Counted from the first letter of the stretch, positions 8,748 to 16,950 are shown. The stretch is 64,000 nucleotides of DNA from Ruminococcus gauvreauii (GCF_025151995.1 NZ_CP102290.1:2604001-2668000); one strand, 5' to 3'. Numbers and translations are program-made. The notes: generated by a model not told the origin, from the sequence alone.

Positions 8748-9956
8748 CTATTGATGCATAAACGCATAAACTGCGGACGTAAATGCCGCAGTACCGACAG
8801 AGAGCAGTTCCATTGGGAAATCAAAATCGGAATTATGCAGTCCGGAGGCGATGCGTGCCGGAAAAAGCAGGAAAGACGCCTGTCCGCCATGGGACTTTAC
8901 CCGGTCCATCATATGAGCAGCGTCCTCGCTGGCGGGAAACTCTGTGGAGGCGAATGAGGTTGGTCTTACCAGCGTGAGTTTTTCATAATAAAGATTCCTC
9001 AGAAATTCCGTGAGCTGCGGGGTGCTCTCGAGAGAGGGTGCGCTTCCCAGAATATCGATCTCGCAGGCAACCCCGTGTTTCCTGGCGGCAGACTGGAGAG
9101 CCAGACACATCTGAGTCTTCAGCTGCTCATTTTGCGGCGTAGTCTGTGCGCGGGTTTCCAGTTCGAGTTTTCCATAGTCTGCGATGATGTTTCGTCCGCT
9201 TCCCGCATGGATGGTGCCGGTGTGAATGAATCCGGGCCCTCCCACAGCGTGCATGGCGCTTACGGCATCGGCGATGGCGGGAATCACGTCACTTCCAAGC
9301 TCCGGATGCGCGGCATGTGCCGACCTGCCGTGAAATACGGCATTCGCTTTTGTGGTGGCCAGAGAGGACGAGACTCCGGGAATGACGTTGGCATCCTCGC
9401 CGCGTGCCAGCTCATGGCTGATGATGTGTCCCGCCAGAAAATAATCTACATCATCGAGCCAGCCGCGCTGTGTGATCGGGAGCGCTCCGCGGGCGCCTTC
9501 TTCCGACGGCTGAAAGATCAGTTTCAGCGTACCGTTCAGCTCTGTTTGGATTTCGGACAGAAGCTGTGCACAGCCCAGCCCTATGGCAACGTGTCCGTCA
9601 TGGCCGCAGGCGTGCATGACACCGGGGTTCTGTGACTGGAAACCATTTCGAAACGGGAGATGCTCAGGCTGCTCTTGTTCACACACCGGAAGTGCGTCGA
9701 TGTCAAAGCGGAGCGCGGTGACTGGTCCGGGACTGGTACCGCACCGCAGGATACCGATCACGCCGGTCTCATGGCCGCAGACTTCCTTGCTGCTTATAAC
9801 CTCATATCCCCACCCGGACAGCAGCCCGGCGATTTTTCTGCTCGTGCGATACTCTTCCCACCCAAGTTCCGGATGGCGGTGAAAATCCATTCTGAGAGAT
9901 TCCAGTTCCGGCTGCAGCTGTGCTGCGCGGTGTTCTATGTTTTCATACCATGTCAT
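8748..9956 (-). CDS. M20-family amidohydrolase/peptidase
   Basis: A 402-residue cytoplasmic metallohydrolase of the M20D group (hippurate/aminobenzoyl-glutamate/N-acyl amino acid amidohydrolases). The start is the ATG at 9954-9956 on the minus strand, preceded by GAGGAAA; a longer reading from a TTG at 9998 has no binding site. Key motifs are 'DFHRHPELGWEEYRT', 'RFDIDALPV' (metal Asp), 'MHACGHDGH' (Cys/His metal ligands), 'FQPSEEGARGA' (catalytic Glu plus ligand) and 'GRSAHAAHPELG' in the dimerisation lid domain. It removes an acyl or aminobenzoyl group from an amino acid. It is transcribed divergently from a LysR regulator, which probably controls it. Confidence 0.9.
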   Translation of the reverse strand: MTWYENIEHRAAQLQPELESLRMDFHRHPELGWEEYRTSRKIAGLLSGWGYEVISSKEVCGHETGVIGILRCGTSPGPVTALRFDIDALPVCEQEQPEHLPFRNGFQSQNPGVMHACGHDGHVAIGLGCAQLLSEIQTELNGTLKLIFQPSEEGARGALPITQRGWLDDVDYFLAGHIISHELARGEDANVIPGVSSSLATTKANAVFHGRSAHAAHPELGSDVIPAIADAVSAMHAVGGPGFIHTGTIHAGSGRNIIADYGKLELETRAQTTPQNEQLKTQMCLALQSAARKHGVACEIDILGSAPSLESTPQLTEFLRNLYYEKLTLVRPTSFASTEFPASEDAAHMMDRVKSHGGQASFLLFPARIASGLHNSDFDFPMELLSVGTAAFTSAVYAFMHQ

Positions 9957-10079
9957 ATACGTTTCCTCATAATCTTTTGGTTTATTTTTCTTGTACAAAA
10001 TTCTACACTATTTTACATCATTCCAGATAAACATGGTATACTTAGTTAGAATATTTTAAATGTGGAAAAGGAAATTCAT
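9957..10079. promoter_or_regulatory. Divergent promoter region, amidohydrolase and LysR genes
   Basis: A short A+T-rich intergenic region. For the rightward gene, TTTACA (10012-10017) and TATACT (10037-10042) are separated by 19 bp. Several T-N11-A arrangements typical of LysR sites occur in the same stretch, but none is clearly better than the others. Confidence 0.45.
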
Positions 10080-10994
10080 ATGGAACTGAAATACTTGCAG
10101 TACTTTGTGGAAATTGCGGAACAGAAGAGTATGAGAAAAGCGGCGGTTGCGCTGTATGTGACACAGCCCAATCTGACCAGGGCGATTCAGAACCTGGAAG
10201 AGGAGATGGGGGAACAGCTTTTGATCCGGTCCAACCACGGAGTCAGCCTGACGACTACGGGGGAGAGCCTGTATTACTACGCACAGTCCGTGATCAGCCA
10301 GCTTCATGAGATTGAATCACTGAAAAGAAAAGACCGGGAATACATGCAGAATAAACTTGAGCTTTCCATTGGGAATATTATTCTGAAAGACGAGATCATG
10401 CTGCGTTTTCATGACAATATGCAAACCCGACATGCCAATATCTCAATCTATGAGACTTCTGTGGAACGTGTACTGGAACATGTGGCGAATCTTGAATCAG
10501 AGATTGGGATTATCGTAATAAATACACGGCAGCTTCCGACGGTGAAAAAAATACTGGATATTAAAGGACTGGCTGCAAGTGAGATCTCATCCAGCCCTCT
10601 ATATGCCCATGTGGGCGAGCAGAATCCCCTGTACGGAAGAGAGAGTATAAAGCCTGAAGAACTGCTTCCATACGGATATATTCACCTGCCTGCTGATTAT
10701 TTTGCCAGTATCAACCAGATGGTTTCCCTGGGCAGCATTCGTCTGATGGATTTTAAAAAGACGATTGTGATCAACAATTATCATGCCATTGTCAATATGG
10801 TAAAGCGCACGGATTCCTTTATTTTCGGAAGCAAGTGGCAGATAGAAGAGCTGCGGAAAGGGCACATCGGAAGCTGCAGGCTTGAAGACTGTGAAATAAC
10901 GAAAAAACTTCTGTGGCTGAAACGAAAGAAAGAAATCTTGTCAGAACAGGCAGAAGAATTTCTGGAAATTATTATGGAGAACTATGGCGACTGA
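10080..10994 (+). CDS. LysR-family transcriptional regulator
   Basis: A 304-residue regulator. The ATG at 10080 is preceded by GGAAAAGGAA; a GTG at 10062 is an alternative in the same frame. The winged helix-turn-helix is at residues ~1-60: 'MELKYLQYFVEIAEQKSMRK', 'ALYVTQPNLTRAIQNLEEEM' and 'RSNHGVSLTTTGE'. The rest is the periplasmic-binding-like co-inducer domain. Divergent pairing with the M20 amidohydrolase gene makes that gene its likely target, with an acyl- or aminobenzoyl-amino acid as possible inducer (inference). Confidence 0.92.
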   Translation: MELKYLQYFVEIAEQKSMRKAAVALYVTQPNLTRAIQNLEEEMGEQLLIRSNHGVSLTTTGESLYYYAQSVISQLHEIESLKRKDREYMQNKLELSIGNIILKDEIMLRFHDNMQTRHANISIYETSVERVLEHVANLESEIGIIVINTRQLPTVKKILDIKGLAASEISSSPLYAHVGEQNPLYGRESIKPEELLPYGYIHLPADYFASINQMVSLGSIRLMDFKKTIVINNYHAIVNMVKRTDSFIFGSKWQIEELRKGHIGSCRLEDCEITKKLLWLKRKKEILSEQAEEFLEIIMENYGD

Positions 10995-11002
10995 GGAAGC
11001 TG

Positions 11003-11023
11003 GTGATAATATTTTGTTATCAC
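11003..11023. repeat. Inverted repeat after the LysR gene
   Basis: GTGATAA (11003-11009) and TTATCAC (11017-11023) are perfect inverted copies separated by 7 bases, just after the LysR stop. It lacks a U tract; it could be a weak terminator or an operator for the downstream TasA-like gene. Confidence 0.4.
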
Positions 11024-11123
11024 GGAGCCATCAGGAATAAGCATTATCCAAAAACGAACTCCTCCGCTATAATGAGTATAAATTAAACGAGACGTTAATT
11101 GTCATAAATAAGGAGGAATTTGT

Positions 11124-11639
11124 ATGTTTAAGAAACTTGGGAAAAAAGGTTTATTGAGCCTGCTGACAGTGGCAGCGGTTGTTGTAACGACGGTGGGGTC
11201 GTTTGCGGTGTGGGATGTATTGGATGCTACGTCCACTGGTACACTGACAATGACAGACAAGGCGGTTGTTGTAAGCACCACATCAGCCCCTACATATGAG
11301 GAGACTGCAGGTGAGCTTGGTGTTAAAGCACCTGTTTATCAGGCAGACGTGGTATTTGACGTTAAAAATGTGCCAGATCCAAATAATGTACAATTGGCAT
11401 TAGATTGCAGCATCAAAAGTGGTGAAAATTCTGTAAAGGATCATTTTACTGTTGCGGTAACTGAAGCGGATGGTGCCTCAGGTTTAAGCGGCTTGACAGA
11501 TGCAGATGTGACGGAAGGGGCAAATACATACCATATAACTATAACACCGGATGATACGGATGATGCCAGAGCACTGGCAGAAGCAGGAACAGCGTTGACT
11601 GTTGACGTCAAGGGAACATTATCAGAAAAAACACCGTGA
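11124..11639 (+). CDS. TasA/camelysin-like secreted protein with SipW-type signal
   Basis: A 171-residue exported protein. It starts with a basic stretch and hydrophobic core ('KKGLLSLLTVAAVVVTTVGS') followed by 'FAVWDVLDATSTGTLTMTD', the arrangement seen in SipW-dependent signal peptides of the TasA/CalY family, in which the mature chain begins with a small hydrophobic-aromatic strand and a T-G-T-L type turn. The mature part (~140 residues) is rich in Thr, Val, Asp and Ala, consistent with a beta-sandwich surface protein. It has no cysteine and no sortase signal. AAGGAGGAA precedes the ATG. A SipW-like peptidase gene 130 bases downstream is its probable processing enzyme. Confidence 0.72.
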   Translation: MFKKLGKKGLLSLLTVAAVVVTTVGSFAVWDVLDATSTGTLTMTDKAVVVSTTSAPTYEETAGELGVKAPVYQADVVFDVKNVPDPNNVQLALDCSIKSGENSVKDHFTVAVTEADGASGLSGLTDADVTEGANTYHITITPDDTDDARALAEAGTALTVDVKGTLSEKTP

Positions 11640-11691
11640 GTGAGTTTACAGATACGAACGCTATAAAATGCCCTATATAAAAGGAAAAACT

Positions 11692-11718
11692 ACCATCTCT
11701 ATTCAGATGGTGTTTTTT
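11692..11718 (+). terminator. Terminator between TasA-like and SipW-like genes
   Basis: ACCATCT (11692-11698) and AGATGGT (11705-11711) form a 7-bp stem with a 6-base loop, followed by GTTTTTTCT. Readthrough would give the peptidase gene a lower level than its abundant substrate. Confidence 0.75.
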
Positions 11719-11768
11719 CTTTGCTAAATATATATTAGATTTGACTTATATATTTTTTGGAGATTCCA

Positions 11769-12317
11769 ATGAAAAAAGCCCTGAAAATCACAGGCAACAT
11801 CATCACCGCCATCATCGCAGTGACATTGGTCGCCTACATAATCGGAATGAAATTCTTTCCGGAACAATTGAAACATACGGTCGGGTTTCAGACGTTCGTG
11901 ATCCTGACCGACAGTATGGTGCCGACGATCCCCGTGGGTTCTCTTGTGGTTGCAAAAAATATCGGAGATGACCAGGAGATCCCGGAGGGAACCATCATCT
12001 CGTTTCGCGTGGACCGCCTCGGTGAGGACTCGGTGTTCACACATTATTACCGGAAGAAGGAAGTCGATGAAACCGGCAGGGAGCAGTACTACACCCATGC
12101 GGAGGGCGCTGACCGCTATGATGATTATACGACGTACCGGGAAGATATCCTGGGAACGTACGTGATGCACATTCCGTTTGCCGGGAAGCTGGTGCTGTTC
12201 TTGCAGAGCCCGTTTGCGCTGCTGGAGGCTGGCATACTGGGAATCATTTTTGTGATCAACCGCATTTTGTGGGCGAAATTTGATAAAGAGGAAAAGGCGC
12301 AGAAAAATGAACTTTAG
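11769..12317 (+). CDS. SipW-type signal peptidase I
   Basis: A 182-residue membrane protease of the archaeal/ER-like (SipW) group. The start is the ATG at 11769 with GGAG six bases upstream. A first membrane helix (~residues 5-28) is followed by the catalytic serine motif 'TDSMVPTIPVGSLVV'. 'SVFTHYYRKKE' carries the histidine that replaces the lysine of bacterial-type enzymes in this group, and 'HAEGADRYDD' provides the conserved Gly/Asp region. A second helix ('LEAGILGIIFVINRILW') lies near the C-terminus. It cleaves signal peptides of TasA/camelysin-type proteins, and such a protein is encoded immediately upstream. Confidence 0.88.
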   Translation: MKKALKITGNIITAIIAVTLVAYIIGMKFFPEQLKHTVGFQTFVILTDSMVPTIPVGSLVVAKNIGDDQEIPEGTIISFRVDRLGEDSVFTHYYRKKEVDETGREQYYTHAEGADRYDDYTTYREDILGTYVMHIPFAGKLVLFLQSPFALLEAGILGIIFVINRILWAKFDKEEKAQKNEL

Positions 12318-12321
12318 ACCG

Positions 12322-12969
12322 TCAGTCCGTGACCGTATGCGGCACCCTAGTATACTCGTAGAGAAAGAACTGCATCCCCTGCTTTTGCCCGTTGATCGTG
12401 AAGGATGACTCCTTTTCACATTTTCGTACCATGCCCTGATGCTCATAAAACTGATAGTTGCAGCTCGTATCAGTAAACAGGTAAAAGGTATGAATCCCCT
12501 CTCTTTTCATATATTCTGTCAGACGGCCGAAGAGCGCTTTGCCGATTCCTTTACCGCGGTATTTCGCGCTGATCGCGAAGAACGCGACTTCACCGGGGTA
12601 TGTCTGATTACAGGTTTCTAAAAGTTCTTTGTCTACGCTGCTCACATTCTTAAAAATCCCAGATACCTTTCGGCCTTCCCGTGAACACAGCAGGGACAGG
12701 GTCGAGAACAACAATCTCATACGAAGCGAAAAAGGGCATCGGTGTTTGGCGATGTTTTTCCCCATGATAATACCCACGGGAACGCCGCCGACAACGGCTG
12801 TCTGCGTATATGTCTGATTGGCGAGGCAGCTGTCCAGATAGACCGCCGCCAGCTTCCGGGCGGTTTTCTGACTGCAGAATCTGTCATATTGCCAGGTTTC
12901 GCGTATCACGTCTCTGATAGCCTCATAATCCGATGATTGAAAGTTTCTGAGCGTTACATGTTCTTGCAT
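12322..12969 (-). CDS. GNAT-family N-acetyltransferase
   Basis: A 215-residue acyltransferase. The acetyl-CoA binding motif A is clear: 'FFAISAKYRGKGIGKALFGR' (R-G-x-G-x-G/A). It is followed by 'FYLFTDTSCNYQFYEHQGM', the motif B region with the conserved tyrosine. The substrate is unknown. Minus-strand AAGGAGATC lies upstream of the ATG. A promoter with a 19-bp spacer containing a perfect palindrome lies between it and the divergent MerR gene, so it is very probably activated by that MerR protein. Confidence 0.88.
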   Translation of the reverse strand: MQEHVTLRNFQSSDYEAIRDVIRETWQYDRFCSQKTARKLAAVYLDSCLANQTYTQTAVVGGVPVGIIMGKNIAKHRCPFSLRMRLLFSTLSLLCSREGRKVSGIFKNVSSVDKELLETCNQTYPGEVAFFAISAKYRGKGIGKALFGRLTEYMKREGIHTFYLFTDTSCNYQFYEHQGMVRKCEKESSFTINGQKQGMQFFLYEYTRVPHTVTD

Positions 12970-13019
12970 TTTTTATGATCTCCTTTATACTTTAATTATC
13001 ACTGGTGACGACATATAGC

Positions 13020-13050
13020 ATCATAATCCGTACAGTAACTGTACGGTCAA
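13020..13050 (-). promoter_or_regulatory. MerR-type promoter and operator for the GNAT gene
   Basis: On the minus strand, TTGACC (13045-13050) and TATGAT (13020-13025) are separated by 19 bp instead of the usual 17. The spacer holds CCGTACAG-TTA-CTGTACGG, a perfect palindrome (13028-13046). An over-long spacer bearing the operator is the hallmark of MerR-activated promoters, where the regulator twists the DNA to realign the two hexamers. Confidence 0.8.
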
Positions 13051-13064
13051 GAGGTATTACAAAG

Positions 13065-13881
13065 ATGTTGAACAGTAAAACGAAATTATTTACGATAGGT
13101 CAGTTTGCAGCCCTGCATGAGATCAATAAGAAGACTCTGATGTGGTACGATGAAGTGGGGCTGTTTAAACCTGCGGTTCTCGGGGGAGAACAATTACAGA
13201 TATTACACGTATCACCAAAGCTCTGTGCTGGAGACAATCCTGATGCTGAGGGAGTTAGGAGTTTCGATTAATGAGATCACAGAATTTATGAAGAACCGTT
13301 CTGCTGATGCGCTTAATACGCTTCTGAAGGAAAAGATACGGGAAGTGGATAAGAAGATTCTCCATCTGAAAGCTGTCAGAAAAACGCTGGAGGCTCGTCA
13401 GGCGGAGACTTCTGCGCTGTTGACCTTGAATCTGTCAGAAATAAGTATTGTTGAACAGGAAGAAAAGTATCTGGCTATTATTCATACGGATGCGGATATG
13501 CCTTTGGAGAAAGAGATCGAAGCAGTCGTTGCAGAGACGAAAAAATATCACCTGAATCGCCTGTACGATGCTTCTTACGGGTCGATGCTGTCCGCTGAGA
13601 GCCTTTATGCCGGCGATCTGGAAAACTATTCTGCGCTGTTCATAGAAATTCCCGGCCCCAAAGAGGACTGTGGGCTGTATGTGCGGCCGAAAGGAAAATA
13701 TCTGAGGGCATATTGCAAGGGCAGCTGGGATAAGCTTCCGGAGAAGTATAAAGAGATACTGAGCTATGCCAAAAACCATGGGCTTACCTTGATGGGTCAT
13801 GCATATGAAACAGGTGTCAATGAAAGCATGATAGATTCGATGGAGGAGTATATTACACAGATAGACATCCCGGTAAATTGA
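13065..13881 (+). pseudogene. MerR-family regulator interrupted by a frameshift
   Basis: The N-terminal helix-turn-helix starts at ATG 13065 ('KLFTIGQFAALHEINKKTLM', 'WYDEVGLFKPAVL'). The reading then shifts: the expected continuation 'GENNYRYYTYHQSSVLE' is in the +1 frame. One extra G in the run of five G at 13182-13186 explains the shift; with four G the protein reads through without a stop to 13881 (about 271 residues). After the DNA-binding domain come a coiled coil (~'KNRSADALNTLLKEKIREVD') and a GyrI/BmrR-like effector domain ('GLYVRPKGKYLRAYCKGSWD'). The rest is well conserved, so the lesion is recent, a sequencing error, or a phase-variable tract. The divergent GNAT gene is its likely target. 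Confidence 0.82.
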
Positions 13882-13970
13882 CATTTTTAATGGATTCTTA
13901 AGAGAGTCTTCATTGATATCTTCCAGTAATTGGGCTATAATTTACAATTACTTAGGGGAGAGTAAAGATT

Positions 13971-14951
13971 ATGGAGCAGAGGAAGAAACGAGAGAAAAGG
14001 TTCCGGAGATCCGGAATGATATTGACGCTTTTACTGTTGACTGGATTTACAGAGACTGTATTCGCATCTGGAATAAAACAATTACCCCAGCTGGAGCCTG
14101 TATTGCCGGAGGTATCAGAAGAACAGTCAGAAAATATAGTCAGCACAGAGAAACCAGAGGAGATTGAGAATGGTTTCATCGTATATCATTATGTCCGTTT
14201 CTTTGACGGGGCAGTAGAATTGACGGGGCTGGCGGACAGTGTACTGCCGGAGGAGGATATTGTTTTTCCAAAACTTCCTGTCAGGAAATTCCATCGGGGG
14301 ATCGGGTGGAGCCTTGAGGAGAATGGGACCGGAGCAGAATACTATCCCGGAGATCGGATTAAGGCTGACGATATGACAGAGGGAAAGGAACCTGTGTTTT
14401 ATGCGGTGTATGAAAAGACAGGCTGTACGCTCACATTTGAGGATGCCGGAACTGAGCTTAAAACTGAGACGCTGGAGGAAGGCGCCCGTTATATCATGCC
14501 TGAACTGCCGGAGAAAATCGGATACCGCAGTGCGGGATGGGCAGAGGATCCGGATGCGGAGTCGGCGGAATACACATCTGGAAAAAGCTATCTGATTACT
14601 GAGGATGTGACCCTCTATCCGGTATGGCAGAAGCTGTACACCATATCATTTCGCACAAACAACGGGAAGGCGACTGACCGTTTGAATATACTGACAAAGA
14701 CAGGGATCAGAGGCGAAAAGATGACACTTCCTGAAATTCCGGTATATTCTGGGTATACCCCGGTCGGATGGAGCATATACTCAAACAGTGGGGCTGTTTC
14801 CTATAAAGCAGGAAGTACGTATATGGTTACAGGAAACAGAATATTCTATCAGGTGAATGTCCGAAGCGTTCAGTGTCCATTTATGACGACTGTGGAATTT
14901 CCGCAGAGGCATATTTTTGCGGCGGATAAATCATACATTCAGGAGAGTTGA
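13971..14951 (+). CDS. Secreted protein with InlB B-like repeats
   Basis: A 326-residue exported protein: a basic N-terminus and hydrophobic signal ('GMILTLLLLTGFTETVFA', residues ~14-32), then a linker and three to four repeats of about 70 residues of the InlB B/Flg_new type. Each repeat has a strand, then a '...P..P.K.GY...GW' core followed by '.Y..G..Y.....LYPVW' (for example 'LPEKIGYRSAGWAEDP' and 'YTSGKSYLITEDVTLYPVW'). The C-terminus ends without an LPxTG- or NPxTN-type signal, so it is probably released or non-covalently bound. GGGGAG precedes the ATG. Sortase B is encoded just downstream, beyond a tRNA gene. Confidence 0.75.
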   Translation: MEQRKKREKRFRRSGMILTLLLLTGFTETVFASGIKQLPQLEPVLPEVSEEQSENIVSTEKPEEIENGFIVYHYVRFFDGAVELTGLADSVLPEEDIVFPKLPVRKFHRGIGWSLEENGTGAEYYPGDRIKADDMTEGKEPVFYAVYEKTGCTLTFEDAGTELKTETLEEGARYIMPELPEKIGYRSAGWAEDPDAESAEYTSGKSYLITEDVTLYPVWQKLYTISFRTNNGKATDRLNILTKTGIRGEKMTLPEIPVYSGYTPVGWSIYSNSGAVSYKAGSTYMVTGNRIFYQVNVRSVQCPFMTTVEFPQRHIFAADKSYIQES

Positions 14952-14976
14952 CAAATATCATCTAAAGGAATATAAT
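14948..14976 (+). promoter_or_regulatory. Perfect-consensus sigma-A promoter for initiator tRNA
   Basis: TTGACA (14948-14953) and TATAAT (14971-14976), both exact consensus, are separated by exactly 17 bp. Transcription would start around 14983, just ahead of the tRNA 5' end at 14991. Confidence 0.9.
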
Positions 14977-14990
14977 CAATAATATAGCAG

Positions 14991-15064
<74 letters not shown>

Positions 15065-15071
15065 CTTTTAG

Positions 15072-15097
15072 CGCCAGGAGGATCTCCTGGCGTTTCC
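15072..15097 (+). terminator. Terminator after tRNA-fMet
   Basis: CGCCAGGAG (15072-15080) and CTCCTGGCG (15084-15092) form a perfect 9-bp stem with a GAT loop, followed by TTTCCTGT. Confidence 0.78.
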
Positions 15098-15127
15098 TGT
15101 AAAATGAAATCTTTTAAGGAGAGGATC

Positions 15128-15901
15128 ATGGGCAGAAACAAAAAGAAAAAGTCAGGTGCAGGCAGAGTGATCTGGTGGCTGGTGCTGCTGATCGCAGTTG
15201 CAGTTTTCTGTGTATCCGGATATAAGCTTGCATCAACGATGCTGGAGTACAAAAAAGCGGACAATGAGTACGAAAAGCTGGAAGAAGAGTATGCTGAAGT
15301 TCCCGCGGAAGTGACAACCTCAGATGAAGTGGAGGAGGAAGAAGGACCGGTAATTGATTTTGCCGCGCTGAAAGCGGTCAACGAGGATATCATCGGCTGG
15401 CTTGTGGTGGAGGCGCTTGATATCAGCTATCCAATCGTCCAGTCAGAGGACAATGATTTTTATCTGCACCGGACCACGGAAAAGACATACAACTTTGCCG
15501 GCTCTATCTTTCTGGACTATATGAATAAGCCGGATTTTTCGGACTGCCATTCAATCGTATACGGACATAACATGAAAAACGGTTCCATGTTCGGTACACT
15601 GAAACAGTTCCGTGACGAAGATGTATACTCCAAGAGTATGTATTTCTGGATCTGTACGCCGGAAAAAAATTATAAATACCGGATATTCTCAGCACACGAA
15701 GTCCAGGTGGAGAGCGAAGCATATACACTCTTCAGCGGACCGGATAAAGCGTTCGAGGATTATATGAAGAAAATGAAAGACTTGTCTGAGATACCGGTGG
15801 GCGATGTGGCGTTTGATAAGATGGATCGTGTCGTATCACTGTCCACATGCACCGGAGACACATCAACACGTTTTATCGTCCAGGGGAAACGCCTGGGATA
15901 G
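15128..15901 (+). CDS. srtB: Class B sortase
   Basis: A 257-residue membrane-anchored transpeptidase. The start is taken at ATG 15128, with AAGGAGAGG directly upstream; an ATG at 15104 lacks a site. A basic N-terminus and one membrane helix ('VIWWLVLLIAVAVFCVSGYK') precede an acidic linker and the sortase domain. The catalytic triad is visible: His in 'IVYGHNMKNGSMFG', Cys in 'VVSLSTCTGD' and Arg in 'STRFIVQGKR'. 'NEDIIGWLVV...ISYPIVQ' is typical of class B enzymes. It anchors surface proteins to peptidoglycan. No obvious sortase substrate lies beside it; the InlB-repeat protein upstream lacks a sorting signal. Confidence 0.93.
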   Translation: MGRNKKKKSGAGRVIWWLVLLIAVAVFCVSGYKLASTMLEYKKADNEYEKLEEEYAEVPAEVTTSDEVEEEEGPVIDFAALKAVNEDIIGWLVVEALDISYPIVQSEDNDFYLHRTTEKTYNFAGSIFLDYMNKPDFSDCHSIVYGHNMKNGSMFGTLKQFRDEDVYSKSMYFWICTPEKNYKYRIFSAHEVQVESEAYTLFSGPDKAFEDYMKKMKDLSEIPVGDVAFDKMDRVVSLSTCTGDTSTRFIVQGKRLG

Positions 15902-15907
15902 GAGGTC

Positions 15908-16639
15908 ATGTCTATGAACCAGATCGAGGAACTTCAGAAGATCATTGACGAGCACGATCATATCGTCTTTTTCGGAGGTGCAGGGGTATCGACGGAGAGC
16001 GGGATACCGGATTTTCGCAGCACGGACGGTCTCTACCATCAGGAATATGATTATCCGCCGGAGACGATATTGAGCCACAGTTTTTTCGTGAGAAATCCCG
16101 AAGAATTCTATCGGTTTTATCAGAATAAGATGCTGGAGCTGGATGCAAAACCGAATGCGGCGCATATCAAACTGGCGGAGCTGGAGCAGGCGGGAAAACT
16201 GAAAGCAGTGATCACACAGAACATTGACGGACTGCATCAGCTGGCGGGGAGCAGGGAGGTCTATGAACTTCATGGAAGTGTTCACCGCAACTACTGCATG
16301 AAATGCAGAAAGTTTTATGATGCGCGGTATGTGAAGGCCGCGGGCGGAGTTCCCCGCTGCAGCTGCGGCGGGATGATCAAGCCGGATGTTGTGCTGTATG
16401 AGGAAGGGCTGGATCAGGAGACCATCGAGAAATCTGTCGCTGCGCTTTCGCGGGCAGATGCTGTGATTGTAGGCGGAACATCGCTGGTGGTCTATCCGGC
16501 GGCGGGGCTGCTCGACTATTTTCGCGGAGACTGCCTGGTTCTGATCAATAAAGGGGCGACCTCCCGTGACCGCAGTGCGGATTTGCTCATCAAAAGCCCG
16601 ATCGGAGAAGTATTTTCACAGATTGAAACAGGAGTTTGA
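15908..16639 (+). CDS. cobB: NAD-dependent protein deacylase (sirtuin)
   Basis: A 243-residue Sir2-family enzyme that removes acyl groups from lysine using NAD, giving O-acyl-ADP-ribose and nicotinamide. Motifs in order: 'FFGGAGVSTESGIPDFRS' (NAD binding), 'AVITQNIDGLHQLAG', 'ELHGSVHRNYCMKC' with the catalytic His and the first zinc Cys pair, 'RCSCGGMIKPDVVLYEE' with the second pair, and 'VGGTSLVVYPAAG'. GGAGG precedes the ATG at 15908 (a second ATG follows at 15914). The gene begins 6 bases after the sortase stop. Confidence 0.95.
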   Translation: MSMNQIEELQKIIDEHDHIVFFGGAGVSTESGIPDFRSTDGLYHQEYDYPPETILSHSFFVRNPEEFYRFYQNKMLELDAKPNAAHIKLAELEQAGKLKAVITQNIDGLHQLAGSREVYELHGSVHRNYCMKCRKFYDARYVKAAGGVPRCSCGGMIKPDVVLYEEGLDQETIEKSVAALSRADAVIVGGTSLVVYPAAGLLDYFRGDCLVLINKGATSRDRSADLLIKSPIGEVFSQIETGV

Positions 16640-16642
16640 GAA

Positions 16643-16837
16643 ATGATGCAGTATGAAATCGGAGATATCGTAAAACTGAAGAAAAAGCATCCGTGCGGCA
16701 GCTACGAGTGGGAGATTCTGAGAGTCGGAGCTGATTTCCGCCTGAAATGTGCAGGATGCGGACATCAGATCATGATTGCAAGAAAACTGGTGGAGAAAAA
16801 CACCAAAGGACTGCGGAAAAAGGACGAAAAAGAGTAA
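16643..16837 (+). CDS. DUF951 family small protein
   Basis: A 64-residue protein with 'YEIGDIVKLKKKHPCGSYEW' and 'LKCAGCGHQIMIARKLVEK', the standard DUF951 pattern with a C...C-x2-C cysteine set that could bind a metal. The function is not known; it is often encoded close to rpsF or to mechanosensitive-channel genes in Firmicutes. AGGAG lies upstream, overlapping the end of the sirtuin gene, so the two are co-translated. The rpsF operon promoter begins right after its stop codon. Confidence 0.85.
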   Translation: MMQYEIGDIVKLKKKHPCGSYEWEILRVGADFRLKCAGCGHQIMIARKLVEKNTKGLRKKDEKE

Positions 16838-16845
16838 ATTTGTAC

Positions 16846-16874
16846 TTGCATTCAAAAGCTGTTTATGGTAGAAT
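16846..16874 (+). promoter_or_regulatory. Promoter of the rpsF-ssb-rpsR operon
   Basis: TTGCAT (16846-16851) and TAGAAT (16869-16874) are separated by 17 bp, giving a leader of about 70 bases before rpsF. Confidence 0.6.
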
Positions 16875-16906
16875 GAATCCTCGTGATATATTATTTTATC
16901 CTTGTT

Positions 16907-16922
16907 TCCCACAGTGTTGGGA
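16907..16922 (+). promoter_or_regulatory. Hairpin in the rpsF leader
   Basis: TCCCA (16907-16911) and TGGGA (16918-16922) pair around CAGTGT, a few bases before the rpsF Shine-Dalgarno. Leaders of this operon in many bacteria bind S6:S18 for autoregulation; the hairpin is in the right place, but the defining motif was not verified. Confidence 0.4.
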
Positions 16923-16950
16923 GGCCAGAGACCAAAAGGAGGTAAACAGC

